DNA from: Chromera velia | Lineage: Eukaryota; Sar; Chromeraceae | Reading direction: 5' to 3' | Length of the DNA stretch: 29,197 nt | Assembly: GCA_018398765.1 (NCBI GenBank) | Contig: JAHBMJ010001016.1 | Location: forward strand, 7,501 to 36,697 | Shown: piece after piece, positions 10,291 to 20,214 of the stretch | Position numbering within the stretch: the first letter of the stretch is position 1 | Layout: every line of letters starts with the position of its first letter | Program-made: the position numbers and the translations under genes | Notes under the pieces: model-generated | The model's input: only the letters and a program-made list of their open reading frames with translations | Databases searched by the model: none | What the model was told of the DNA's origin: nothing

Positions 10291-11262
10291 GGACAGACCT
10301 CTTGCACATGAGTGGGCGTTTTTGCAGCACGGAGGTTAGAAGGGGGCCCCACAGGAGCGACTGCCAATTTGGTTAGGTGTGCATCGATCGCGGAGGGTGA
10401 GCTTCCCTTCTGAAGGTCAGATAAGTGAAAGGGAGGTTTTGATATGGCATAAGAGATTTGGGCATGCGACTGGTATACGACTGTATGAAACAATGAAAGA
10501 GAAAGGCATTGTGTCGCGTGTGAGCAGAGAGGCGTGTGATCAAGTGAGGCATGTGTGCAGACAGTGCAAGTATGTGAATAGTGTGATGCATCGTATTCCT
10601 CAGAAGAGCCAGGAAGGCGTGCAAGCAAAGGACTTCAATGAAGTCATTTATCAGGATGTCTGTTTTTACCTGGTGGTACCCCTGTGTCTTTGATTATCGA
10701 TGCTGCAACTCGTTTTGTTTCTGGCATGGTTCTGCCTTCGAAAGGGAAGGCAGTAAGACATCTGACTGCATGGGTAAAAAGATGGGAGAGACTGAGTAAG
10801 AAGTTGAAAATGAAAGAAAAGCCTGCAACGGTTTGCACTGACAATGGAAAAGAATTTGTGGGTGAAAAGAAGGGACAGTACGAGCATGTGTGTGATCAGG
10901 AGTCCATCTTTCATAAGAAAGGAAGTATCTACACTCCCCACTCTCAAGCGCAAGTAGAGAAAATAAATCATACAGTGAAAAGATTGCTCTGGAAGTTGCT
11001 TGTGGATTTGAATTTGCCGAAATATTGTGCGAAGTGGTTGTTGAGTGGTGTGATTGATTCTTTGAATGAATATGTTTCATCTGCGACGGGTAAGTCCCCC
11101 AATGCGTCTGTGTTTAGTGTTGAGGCTGCTCGTCCTATTTCCCTCATCTCTGTTGGTGATCATGTTCTTATGACTGACCCTCGTCCAATTCCCTCTTCTG
11201 CTGTGCCTGTCAGGGGAAAGGAAGGGTTTTTTGCTGGAGTCGAAAGCGACTCTGTAGTGTGA
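10291..11262 (+). pseudogene. Copia integrase (zinc-binding and catalytic core), broken
   Basis: The GAG-pre-integrase/HHCC finger is at about 10436-10580: WHKRFGH (His codons from 10448) gives HX4H and CRQC gives the Cys pair. The first catalytic Asp is probably in IYQDVC (about 10646-10663). Near 10670 the frame changes back, and the core continues as SLIIDAATRF, then TVCTDNGKEF (second Asp) and HSQAQVEKINH (Glu). The enzyme would insert the cDNA into the host genome. The part ends at TGA 11260-11262. Downstream to about 11760 lies decayed linker sequence rich in Asp, Ser and Gln codons. Confidence 0.8.
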
Positions 11263-11763
11263 CACTGTGTTCTTGTGAAGACAGACAGTGGGAAGGGATG
11301 AAGAGCTTTACATGTGTATCCGAGTGCTGTGTCTTTGGTTGAATGGTATGGTTTGAATATATCAATCTTCTGACTTTTTAAATAGAGACTCAGTGTCTGA
11401 GTGAGCAGCTGCATCTGCTGACGATGTTGATCGTTTTTCCGATTTCGATGTTGATGAAGATAGAGAAGTCGATGTTCTTACTGCAGGGGGTGTGGACCCT
11501 GAAGCTGTTGTCTCCTCTTCCAAGTTGCAGGCAATCTTTCCCAACTCTGTTCCGTCAGCGGCCGTCAGGCAGCTGGATCGTATTGTGAGAGAGTCTGTGT
11601 CTTCTGTTTCTGCATCTGTCCCTTTCCCTCCTCCATTTGCAGCAGGCTCTCAACTTCAGGCAGGCCACCTTGAGTTGCGAAGTCAGCAGCAGGGGGTGGG
11701 GGGTGGAGAGGAAAAGGAAAAGCAGTCAGGGTAGGGTCGCAAACCTGTTTAGGCAGGGCAGGC

Positions 11764-12861
11764 ATGCAGGCTGCACAGCCAGCAGAGAAAGAAAGAGAAG
11801 GAGAAGTCGTCCCACCAGACATTTCAGATGACGATTCGTTGTTTGGCCTCAACTTGCTTGGGGAGTCTGGAGGGGCCGCAGCCTTTGCTAGCTTTTTTAC
11901 ACGTGAAGGAGAGCAGCAAGGCAGCAGAGAAACGGAGGGAGTGCAGGAACTACAGGATGATAAGAAAATGCAGGAAGCACAGGAAGGGAAGAGGGTGCAG
12001 GGAGCATAAGACGATAGTAAGGAGGGTGAAAGGAAGAAAGTGAGAAGAGAAGGAAATAGATTCAGGAAGGCACCACAGAGACTTGTAGTGGATAAGAAAG
12101 TGGTCGACCAGATGATGAAGCATGTGAACCCAAAGAAGGGGCACATTGATGCAAAGGAAGAGGAAGTAGAGAAAGGCCTCTTTGATGAAGCGATGCGAGG
12201 GGAATTGAAAAGCTTTGAGGAGAATAAAGTGTTGAAAATAAACGGAGTAAGAATACCACAGAAGAGAAGAGCAATAAAAACCAGATAGGTGCTGGGATGG
12301 AAGATGAAAGAGAAAGAGAGAAAGCCGAAAGCCCGTCTTGTGTGTAAAAGATTTCAAGATGACTGAAAGAACGTTGAGACATACAGTGGGACAGCTGCTT
12401 GGTAGGCTCTTTTAGTTTATTTTACGTTTGCATCCAGTCAGGGGTGGACGATCGGTAAGTCAGATGTGCGCACTGCGTTTCTGACTGCATCCATTCATGA
12501 TGAGGTATTTGTGCAGCTACCAGGACGCGTCCCGACGGGTTCCCCGGAAAGATTCACACCTGGAGTTATCGGTTAGCTAGAGAGAGCCATGTATGGATTG
12601 AAAGATGCCCCTTGTCTGTATGGAAAGCATTTCAAACGGATTGCAGCAGAAGAAGGATGGGAGGAAATCATTGAGAGCATCTTTGGGTTGAAGGATGAAG
12701 AGAAGAAGATGAAAGCAGTGATGGCTGTTCACGTTGATGATTTGCTCATTTTCTCTGCCGACCCTGCTTGTGACTTTGAACTTTTGAGACAGCGTTTGAA
12801 GATGGATGAGCCAGAAATTCTCTCTGCAAGGCCCGGGATGAAATGGGCTACATGGGTTTGA
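11764..12861 (+). pseudogene. Copia reverse transcriptase, broken
   Basis: One frame carries an acidic Gln/Glu-rich linker (11764-12009), then reverse transcriptase. Recognisable blocks: ARLVCKRFQDD, DVRTAFLTASIHDEVFVQLP (first catalytic Asp), RAMYGLKDAP and the catalytic VDD in AVHVDDLLIFS (Asp codons 12736-12741). His replaces the usual Tyr of YVDD. In-frame stops occur at 12007-12009, 12286-12288 (TAG where the family has Trp), about 12362, about 12400 and about 12574. A short frame change at 12840-12880 leads into RNase H. Confidence 0.85.
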
Positions 12862-12873
12862 AAGTGAGAAAGA

Positions 12874-13473
12874 ATGAAAGCAGGTTTGTCAATTCCTGTT
12901 CAGACAGACGATTTGCTTTGCAAGTCTCTTTCCCCTGAGATACTGAATGAAGAGAGGGAAGAAGCGAAAGAAGAAGACCTGGTTGCGGTGATGATAAAAG
13001 TGATGGGTGTACTTGGTTGGGTGTGTCGGACGTCTGCCGATCTTGGTTTTGTTTTCAATGAGTTGTCTCATTACAGTTCCCGCCCGACTGGTTCGAAGCT
13101 TGTTGCTGCTTTGCTTACCCTCATCAGAGCTCATGAAAAGAACGATAGTTTGCGCTTTGAGGGCGTGATTGATCTGAAGCTTGCTTTATTTATGGATGCT
13201 GCGTATTCTTTTTCCCGTTGTGAAGGAAGAGGAGGCTTTGAGGCTTACTTAGTTGACAAGAAGGAAAAGATTGAGAGAATAAGAAGAACAAATCTGGTGG
13301 CATGGAAGAGCAAACGAATCAAAAGGAAGCTAATTTCTTCGATTTTTGCAGAGCTTTGTGCGCTTGTAGATGGTGTGAAACAATCTTTTCAATGGAAACG
13401 TCTTGCAGAGGCGTTGTGGATGAAGCCGCTGGAGGTAGAGATTTATACAGACAGCGCTCCTCTCATGAAGTAA
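12874..13473 (+). pseudogene. Copia RNase H domain
   Basis: Continues the reverse transcriptase frame. Visible blocks are CRTSADLGFVFNELS in the connection, LALFMDAAYSFSRCEGRGG (first Asp), SSIFAELCALVDGVK (Glu) and EIYTDSAPLM (Asp), matching the copia RNase H that degrades the RNA strand of the hybrid. TAA at 13471-13473 ends the frame. Remnants of the C-terminal tail (STDRQWVDRHTK in another frame, about 13580-13620) follow up to the polypurine tract. Confidence 0.85.
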
Positions 13474-13763
13474 TTGGAGAGTGGATATTCAAAGCGAGAG
13501 CCTCGGATAGATGGATTGTTGAAGTATATGCAGCAAGAGCTGAGAGCGTTAAATTTTAAAAGGCGCGGGTGCTTTAGGTTTCTACTGATCGGCAGTGGGT
13601 AGACAGACATACAAAGTACAAGTTAGAAAAGGAGAGAGGGAGTCAAGCACCTCAGGTTGAAGCGAAGAAGGAAGTGCATATGAAGAGAGGAATGGTAGAT
13701 TTCACAAAGACATGTCGATCGAAAGCTAAGAAAAGAGGTGACTCTCCTGTGAATGTTCGAGTC

Positions 13764-13773
13764 AGGGGGTGAT
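13764..13773 (+). promoter_or_regulatory. Copia polypurine tract
   Basis: AGGGGGTGAT directly precedes the TG of the 3' LTR. This is the expected place and composition for the plus-strand primer of a copia element. Confidence 0.7.
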
Positions 13774-13917
13774 TGTTGGAGATTGTGTCCGGGGTCGATT
13801 GACGTCGGCCTTTCATAGCCGCGGACCTGGCCAGGGACTTCGGCCTGGGCTCAGCGTGCTACAAGCTGTGCAAATCTGCAATACTACAAACTGTGTATGC
13901 ACCGTGTAGGAGAAACT
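13774..13917 (+). repeat. Copia 3' LTR, first part
   Basis: 144 bp matching 7971-8114 with scattered transitions. It ends in AAACT at 13913-13917, where the gypsy element enters. The remaining 88 bp of this LTR lie at 20127-20214. Confidence 0.92.
13913..13917. repeat. Target-site duplication of the gypsy element, left copy
   Basis: AAACT belongs to the copia LTR and is repeated at 20122-20126 after the gypsy element. The intact copia 5' LTR has this pentamer once at the matching place (8110-8114). Confidence 0.93.
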
Positions 13918-14225
13918 TGTAAGCAGAATACGGGGCTTAGAACTTTCAACGCTAACGATGTGCATTCAGAGTTCATAGTCTGAATCGTAGACTATAAGAG
14001 TTTGACCTAGAGAGGTTCGTACATTGTTCCTTCGATCAAGCCAGTCCAACGATCGTTAGCAATCGTTAGCTAATTCAAATGCACGCAGATTGATGTCACT
14101 TTATTCGGTTCTGTGCCAAGCCACACTTATTGAAGTCCGCGTGCACATTGCCACGGCGCCACCGGCCTTGCAGCTCCGCCACTCCGTGGGCCCGTCGCGT
14201 ACTCGCCGCTCGTAACCGGTCTACA
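13918..14225 (-). repeat. Gypsy 3' LTR (left copy)
   Basis: 308 bp. It matches 19826-20121 apart from a 12-bp insertion bounded by TAG repeats (about 13979-13990) and about 25 substitutions, 23 of them transitions. The inner boundary is CTACA at 14221-14225. Confidence 0.93.
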
Positions 14226-14571
14226 CCTGCCCGTTGCTTCGAAACCGACGTCCACGCTCGGTTCCAGTGCCTGCACACATCTGTAACTAATCGACCTCGT
14301 GGCATTGATTAATAACATGCACCTGCATACTTTATCGAACCATAAAGAAACGAAGCAAGTTGGAATGCATGCAGAGTCCGACACCCACACTGCCACCCTG
14401 CATCTATGCATGATGCAGGATAGATTTGCTTTCTTCCTCGAATCACTTATCAGAGAATTTCATCTTCCCAAAACTCACATACAAGCATTCCACTCCACAA
14501 ACCTCTTAGTTCTGTCCATACTGATTTCACCTCTCTACTTGTTAATTGCCACCTACACCTGCCCGTTGCTT
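14221..14571 (-). other. Polypurine-tract region duplicated around a 300-bp insert
   Basis: The 19-bp string AAGCAACGGGCAGGTGTAG (minus strand) combines the presumed polypurine tract with the first bases of the LTR. It occurs next to the real 3' LTR (14221-14239) and again right after the chromodomain (14553-14571). The sequence between shows no coding domain or recognisable repeat. Confidence 0.6.
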
Positions 14572-14593
14572 GCTTCTCTTTCTCCTGCTGTCT

Positions 14594-14752
14594 CTTCTTT
14601 TCTTTGAAGGCATGCAATGCCTCCTTTGCATATGTTAGGTTGATAGCAGGCTCCCACGATGCATTCTCTTTACTTTCTCCTTCCTACCACACCAAGTAGT
14701 ACGCCTGTTTGTCTATCTTTCTATGGTTAAGAATCTCTTTTACTTCATACTC
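14594..14752 (-). pseudogene. C-terminal chromodomain of the gypsy integrase, split by an amber codon
   Basis: Integrase ends in EYEVKEILNHRKIDKQAYYL then VW, the first strands of a chromodomain. A TAG (14684-14686) follows. Reading on in the same frame gives EGESKENASWEPAINL, which contains the WEP motif and the C-terminal helix of chromodomains, ending in a Lys/Gln-rich tail. In chromoviruses this domain reads histone marks and guides integration to heterochromatin. The stop sits where the family has an aromatic or polar residue after VW. Confidence 0.75.
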
Positions 14753-16117
14753 AATCTCTTCTGATGCAAGCAACCGAACAGCAGGCAGAGGATCATCCTT
14801 CCTTCTCTCATACTTCTTCAGGTATGATACATTAATCACATTGTGACCCTTCATTCCTGCAGGGAATATGAGCTCATACGCGTTGCTCCCCACCTTTTTC
14901 TCTACCTCGAATGGTCCATAAAATACAGGCTCAAGCTTCCTGCTTAGCTTCCTACTTCCCTTAAAATATGCATTGCGTACAAACAAAAAATCCCCTGGAG
15001 CAAATGAAACCTTTTGTCTGTGTGGATCTACTTGTCGAGCTGTTTGTTCTTTTGCTTGCTCAAGTCTCTCCTTTGCTCTCATGATTTCTGCCTCTCTGCG
15101 ATCTGCAAAGTCTGCTGCTGGCGGATAGAATGACTTAGAACACATAGAGACAGAAGGCAGGCGAATCGGGTCACGTCCGTACAGAAAGCGAAAAGGAGAC
15201 ATGCCTGTGGCTGGATGCACCGAATCACGATATGTAAACTGATAAGAACACAACCACTTCGGCCAGTCCGTTTGATGCTCGTTCACGAAACAACGCAACA
15301 TCTGTTTGATGGTCTGGTTGTCTTTCTCTGTCTGTCCATCTGACTGTGGGTGTCCTCTTGTGCTCATATTCAATTTTGTGCCCCACAGCCGAGCGAGTTC
15401 CTTCCAAAATGCAGAGAAAAAACGAGGATCACGGTCATTGACCACTGATTGGGGCATCTCGTGCTCGCAGACAATCCTCTCAAAGACCACCCCGGCTGTC
15501 TCTTCCGCTGTAATCTCTTGTGAGACTGCAGCAAAGAAAGGAGTTTTAGAGAGGTGATCAACCACAGAAAGGATTCCATCTACCTCTTCTCCTTTAAACA
15601 CCACCCTTGGGAGTCCAAATACAAAATCAAGAGAAATAGACTGAAAAGAAAATTCAAGAATAGACAGAGGTTGGAACAATCCATACTGCGTCTCAGTCGG
15701 CCTCTTTGCTCTTTGACAGGCATCACACTTTCTGATATACTGAACAACCGATGCGTACATATGTGGCCAATAGAAACTCGCTGCCAGTTTTAAATATATT
15801 TTTTCTGCCCCCAAATACCCCCTTGCGGCCGTATCATGATGTTCATAGATGAGGTTTCTTTGTGGTCTCTCTGTCGGGATGGCCAGTCTGTCATTAAAAT
15901 AGAGCAGTCCGTCTTCTATTTGAAATCTCGGAAGAATCAGCCGCAAATGTCAAGGACCAGGCACCTCTTTTTCAAGGTCTTTGTCAGGGTCTTCAATTTG
16001 AAGCCTTGCTTCAAGCACTTCCTTCACCTCCGTCCAGAATTTCTCTTCTTCATATCCTTTCCTTATCCTTTCCAGTAATTCCTCATCTGGCTGCACTCTT
16101 GATTCCATTTATAACAA
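14684..16117 (-). pseudogene. Gypsy integrase
   Basis: Open from 15946 and in frame back to a TAA at 16118. Counting residues from the Met at 15946: an H2C2 finger with His37 and CDAC (74-77), but Tyr44 stands where the second His is expected. The catalytic core has D107 (ISLDFVFG), D171 (VVNDRDPRF) and E207 (DGQTEKDNQ); 35 residues separate the last two, the DD35E spacing of retroviral-type integrases. A GPFEV-type C-terminal domain (VFYGPFEVEKKVGSNAY) follows. The longest uninterrupted part is 420 residues. Confidence 0.9.
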
Positions 16118-17739
16118 TTAACACACTTCTTTTCTTTCTTTATCTTTTTCTTCTTTCTCAGCATTCACCCCAGGGCACCTGCTCAGCGCATCTGCCACGC
16201 AATTCCGAGGACCGAGCACGTACTTTGGGGTGATCCCGATCTCGTCGAACATGCTTACAAATCTGCGCATACGTGGAGACAATAAGGTGCGGTCAGTGAA
16301 CACATTCACATATTTAAGAGACTTATGATCTGACCATACCTTGGTCATGTGACTAACATATGGCCTCCACGATTTGACCGCAAACACGAAAGAAATTCTT
16401 TATCTCTGATCAGATACTTGAGCTCTGCCTGTATCATTCTACGTAATGCAAATGCACACGGACGGAGCCAGCCGATCTCAAGATCTTCCTGTATAAGCGC
16501 AGCAGCGAGCGTTTCTGTCAATTTGCACGCATCCACAAAAATTTCAAAGGGACGCGCAGGATTAGGAATGTAGAGTTCGACAGTATTCTTCACTGCTTGC
16601 TTTACTGCTTCAAAGCTTTCTTCCTCTTTCTTTCCCCACTCAAACGATTTGTTTCCCTTCAACAATGCATACAAAGGGCCTGCTTTCTCACTGAAGCGAG
16701 GGACAAACCGTCTCACCCAATTTGCAAACCCCAAAAACGAAAGCACTTCATTTCTGTTCTTAGGAGTAGGCCATTTACTGACTTGGTCTGTCTTACTCTG
16801 CTCAGGCCACACTCCGGTCCTGGAGATCTTCAGCCCGAGAAATGTCACCTCAGTCTGCATGAAATGGCATTTCAGCAATTTTGCATACAATTTATTTTCA
16901 CTCAACAAACGCAAAACAATTCTGATATGTCTCTTGTGTTCTTCTCTTGTACGTGAATAAATCAGAATGTCATCCAAAAAAACTGAAACAAAACGGTCAA
17001 GGCAAGAGCAAAGAGCAAATTGAATTAACCTCATCGCTGCAGGAGGCGCGTTTGTCAACCCAAAAGAAACAACCAGCCACTCAAAAGAACCATAGCGTGT
17101 AGTGAAAGCTATTTTTGGGATGTCTTCTTCTCTGACCCTCATTTGGTGATAATACTGTCTAAGGTCCAGTGTCGTGAAGAACCGGGCCCCATGCAATCGA
17201 TCAATCAACTCTTGCGGGTGAGGGAGAGAATACTTGTCTTTAATAGTGATGCGATTCAAGCCAGTGTAGTCATAACACATTCTCATTGAGCCATCTTTCT
17301 TTTGTACAAAAAGAACAGGCGCAGCATAAGGAGAAACAGACGGTTGGATGAATCTTTATTCAAGGTATGTATCTATCTGTCTCCTCAGCTCATCTGTCTC
17401 TCCCACTGACAGCTGATAAGGCGAACGGGCAGGAGGTGAATGACCAGGCTCAAGTTCGATTTTGAAATTCAAATGAGGTCCTCTTGACGGTGGCAGATGA
17501 GAGAGACGATCAAGAAAAAGAGACGCATGATCTGCCACAATTCTTTTCACATCCTGAGGAACATCCACATCTGGTTGAGAGAGAAAAGCACGCACGTCCG
17601 ACAAATTAGGGGCCGACCGAGCAGGATGGTCAGACGGAAGAGAAGAGAGAAAGTCAGAAGAGAGAAAATCAGAACCCACGTTCCCTCCATCATTCATTCT
17701 CCCCTTTCCTTTTCCCTCACTTACTTCAGTTGTATACAC
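16118..17739 (-). pseudogene. Gypsy reverse transcriptase and RNase H, broken
   Basis: Reverse transcriptase: the N-terminal part 17739-17356 ends at TAA (17356-17358), and the next in-frame codons give RFIQPSVSPYAAPVLFVQKK, so the stop lies inside the fingers. Catalytic Asps: TTLDLRQYY (about 17164-17166) and FLDD (about 16969-16974); VSFGLTNAPP is the family block. RNase H: FEIFVDACK (Asp), KEFLS (Glu region), then after a frame change near 16390 the segment WSDHKSLKY (Asp) and DALSR. It would copy element RNA into DNA primed by a tRNA. Confidence 0.9.
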
Positions 17740-17769
17740 GAAGCACTCCTGTTCCCCCTCTCCTGCAGG

Positions 17770-18363
17770 CTAGTGTGCCGTCTCCATTCTCACGATATGG
17801 CAGACAGCACCTTTTCGAATTGCTCGTTTGGCCTGCGCAGAAGAAAGGACAGGAGGGCAAGGTCGATTCTCTTCACATACACCCCCCCGAATCATGACTT
17901 CCTGGTCGTTAAAGAAGAAACGAAGAGAACGAGACCAATAACCAAGTTCTGGTTGGTGGACATCACTCAATTTTCTTCCCAAGATGACATCATAGTCATC
18001 CAGGTCAGCCAGCAATATACCGACTGTCTCTCGATACCCTTGAATACGAAGGGGAACAGAAGGTGCATACTCACTGACCTCTCATCCTCTGGGCTCCTTC
18101 ACGGCTACCCTACATCTCATCGGGGTCCTAAACCTGTGAATATGCAACTGACGCAGGTATACAAACTTGCTATCAATGAAAATATCATCAGCTCCAATGT
18201 CATACAAAACTTTGACTGGAGCACCCGCAATAGTACCGTGATAGACAAAACCAGTCTCAAACGAATCATCCTCATCATCTTCTTCCTCACTCAATTCTTC
18301 ATCTGTTCTCTGCCTTTTATCTTCCTCAACTTCATAACATACCGTTAGGTCGGGTTTGACCAC
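17770..18363 (-). pseudogene. Gypsy retropepsin-like protease, altered active site
   Basis: An acidic N-terminal stretch (Glu/Asp-rich, about 18264-18330) precedes KVLYDIGADDIFIDSKF, the retropepsin active-site region. The triplet reads Asp-Ile-Gly (18193-18201) instead of Asp-Ser/Thr-Gly. The second landmark, DYDVILGRKL (about 17962-17994), is the conserved hydrophobic-Leu-Gly block. TGA at 18082-18084 separates the two halves in the same frame. A TAG at 17770-17772 closes the part. Confidence 0.8.
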
Positions 18364-18381
18364 GGTCTCGTCATTCTTGTT

Positions 18382-19752
18382 TCAGCCTCTGATCGTCCTC
18401 ACCCCAGCTACCCGTCTCGATTCAGCCTTGCGCGCTGGTTCATGTCCACTCGGTTGAGGTTGAAGCGATCCGCTGAAGGAGGGAGACCATGCACGTCTTC
18501 TGTCAGCGAAGCTAAAGCCTCTTCCAGGTGACATAGGTGAACTTGGACTGTCACCTCTCTGTCCAGACCTCCTTCTTCCCCCAGTAGGTTGAGTGACTTG
18601 ATTAATGGGATACGGAAAGGGAAGGGATAGGTAAGGAGGAGGTGACCAGGGGTACCCAGGCATCACCCCAAAACCCGGGACGAAAGGAATAAATCCTGGA
18701 GATGCCCTGGGCGGCCACGGAGATCTGGATTGAGACGTCGTTTGAATGGTCTGCATATGTGGAGGAAGTTGAGGTCCATTCCTACACGCGGCCATCATGT
18801 GGGTGTTCTCTCCACATAGAAGACACCGATTCAGTCTTCCCCTGCTCTCCCACACCATCTGTGGAATCGATGGGTATTGGGGTAGAAGTCTTCTCAAAGG
18901 TCGCACCGCAACGCCACACAATTCCATGGGAGCTGGTCCTGTGGGATCAATCACTGGACTCGGATCAGATGGGGGCCCTCGCGACCAACGGCTTCGAGAG
19001 CGTGAACTGGCCTGCTTGAGCTAGATTTCACTGTCCAACGCCTTCTCCATTGCTTCGTCTAATGTTGCTGGCTCTATCCTGTCAGTCTCATATATAATTC
19101 CGAGCGGCAAACCCTCAATATAGTCCTCTACAAGATCCTCCTCACTCGCATTTGTGATCTTCAACGCGAAAAGGGAGAATTGCTTGTTGTAGTCGTCGAC
19201 CGTCCCAGGGCCTGTGCACCTGAGGGACAATACCTGCTTTCTCACGTTCCTCCTCTCATGTTTCTCCTTATACCTGTGTCGCAGCATCTCACGCAACGCA
19301 GGTCAGTCTACAAACCCCATGCCTCTCTTCACACGTAAATCGAACCAGTCCCTCAGCTCCTTGCACAGGAAGGACTTTGTGAGGCCAAGCTGACGATGAG
19401 GAGCAACATTCGAATTGGTAAAGTAGTCGTCGGTGTCCGTAATAAACCTCTCCACAGTGTTGCAGCGTCCATTAAACTCGTCCGGCTGCTTCAGTGCAAT
19501 CCGGGGAAGCTGCTCTCGCAGATCATGGCCCTGAGAGGGCATGACAAGCTGCTGTGTACCCTCCTCACTCATTGGCAGCACCTAAGGAGGCAACTGTGGG
19601 GGTAGAGCTGCAACCCTCGCCACCAGCCCCTCCATGGTCTGCCGCATCATCTTTTGGGTCTGCTGCAGACTGGTGACGGACTGTTCAAGGTTGTACAGTG
19701 CCGTTCCTACCTGCTCGTTTGTCAAAAGAGCCAAGACTGGAGGTGGTTCCAT
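18382..19752 (-). pseudogene. gag: Gypsy gag, broken by three in-frame stops
   Basis: The likely start is the ATG at 19752-19750. Residues after it form a coiled-coil-like N-terminus, then a retrotransposon gag domain (FNGRCNTVERFI, LCKELRDWFDL, YNKQFSLFALKI, DYIEGLPLGI) and a CX2CX4HX4C zinc knuckle (CLLCGENTHMMAAC, 18784-18825), followed by a Pro/Ser-rich tail. Stops in the same frame are TAG 19582-19584, TGA 19303-19305 and TAG 19021-19023; TGA 18382-18384 separates gag from protease. Gag would form the particle and bind genomic RNA. Confidence 0.85.
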
Positions 19753-19801
19753 GACAACAACAGAATTCAGACTGAATACAAACAAATCAAAAAGCCTGTT
19801 C

Positions 19802-19822
19802 AAAACCTGGCTCTGGTAACCA
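19802..19822 (-). promoter_or_regulatory. Gypsy primer-binding site, initiator-Met-tRNA-like
   Basis: Three bases inside the 5' LTR the minus strand reads TGGTTACCAGAGCCAGG, then TTTT. Its complement resembles the 3' end of an initiator methionine tRNA with CCA, as used by many gypsy elements, allowing one extra base. Position relative to the LTR is right for a primer-binding site. Confidence 0.65.
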
Positions 19823-19825
19823 GAT

Positions 19826-20121
19826 TGTAAGCAGAATAGGGGGCTTAGAACTCTTAATGCTAACGATGTGTATTCAGAGTTCATAGACTATAAGAGTTTG
19901 ACCTAGAAAGGTTCGTACATTGTTCCTTCGATCAAGCCAGTCCAACGATTGTTAGCGATCGTTAGCTAATTCAAATGCATGCACATTGATGTCACTTTAT
20001 TCGGTTCTGTGCCAAACCATACTTATTGAAGTCCGTGTGCGCATCGCCGCGGCGCCGCCGGCCTCGCGGCTCCGCCACTCCGCGGGCCCGTCGCATACTC
20101 ACCACTCGTAGCCGGCCTACA
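19826..20121 (-). repeat. Gypsy 5' LTR (right copy)
   Basis: 296 bp, TGTAAG...CCTACA on the plus strand, lying against the right AAACT. It is CpG-rich in its outer third (about 20038-20100), where most differences from the left copy fall. Confidence 0.93.
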
Positions 20122-20126
20122 AAACT
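20122..20126. repeat. Target-site duplication of the gypsy element, right copy
   Basis: AAACT, matching 13913-13917. Confidence 0.93.
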
Positions 20127-20214
20127 GATCGATCTATATTGACTTATTCAAGGAGAGGCGCATTCGTTCATCCTCTCCTTCCCGAATTCTGTTCTGACAC
20201 GTGAATTCCTTATA
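20127..20214 (+). repeat. Copia 3' LTR, second part
   Basis: 88 bp matching 8115-8202. Together with 13774-13917 it makes 232 bp, the same length as the 5' LTR, so nothing was lost at the gypsy insertion. Confidence 0.92.

Larger units (their letters stand above)
13918..20121 (-). mobile_element. Ty3/gypsy chromovirus-type LTR retrotransposon, decayed
   Basis: Minus-strand element bounded by TG...CA repeats at 19826-20121 (its 5' LTR) and 13918-14225 (its 3' LTR), with AAACT duplications. Order from right to left is gag with zinc knuckle, protease, reverse transcriptase, RNase H, integrase, chromodomain, the Ty3/gypsy chromovirus order. From gag to RNase H a single frame is kept, interrupted only by stops at 19582, 19303, 19021, 18382, 18082, 17770 and 17356 (lower coordinate of each codon). 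One frame change follows near 16390, then a second continuous frame to the chromodomain. It is not autonomous. Confidence 0.94.
7971..20214 (+). mobile_element. Ty1/copia LTR retrotransposon, decayed, interrupted by a gypsy element
   Basis: Terminal repeats are 7971-8202 and 13774-13917 joined to 20127-20214; both are 232 bp. Domain order inside is gag (zinc knuckle), protease, integrase, reverse transcriptase, RNase H, which is the copia order. TTAGT duplications flank the whole unit. Most of the coding part shares one frame but carries several in-frame stops and at least four frame changes, so it cannot make its own proteins. A 6204-bp gypsy element sits in the 3' LTR. I could not recognise a canonical primer-binding site after the 5' LTR (8203 onward). 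Confidence 0.93.

Noticed and set aside
8950-10628. Long minus-strand open frames (374 and 398 codons) opposite copia gag and pol
   Set aside because: Antisense shadows of a recognised retroelement; no motifs, and they cross the gag, protease and pre-integrase domains.
17356-19884. Alternative genetic code as explanation for the many in-frame stops in the gypsy element
   Set aside because: All three stop codons occur, at positions where relatives have different amino acids, while the importin and dehydrogenase genes are free of internal stops. Ordinary mutational decay fits better.
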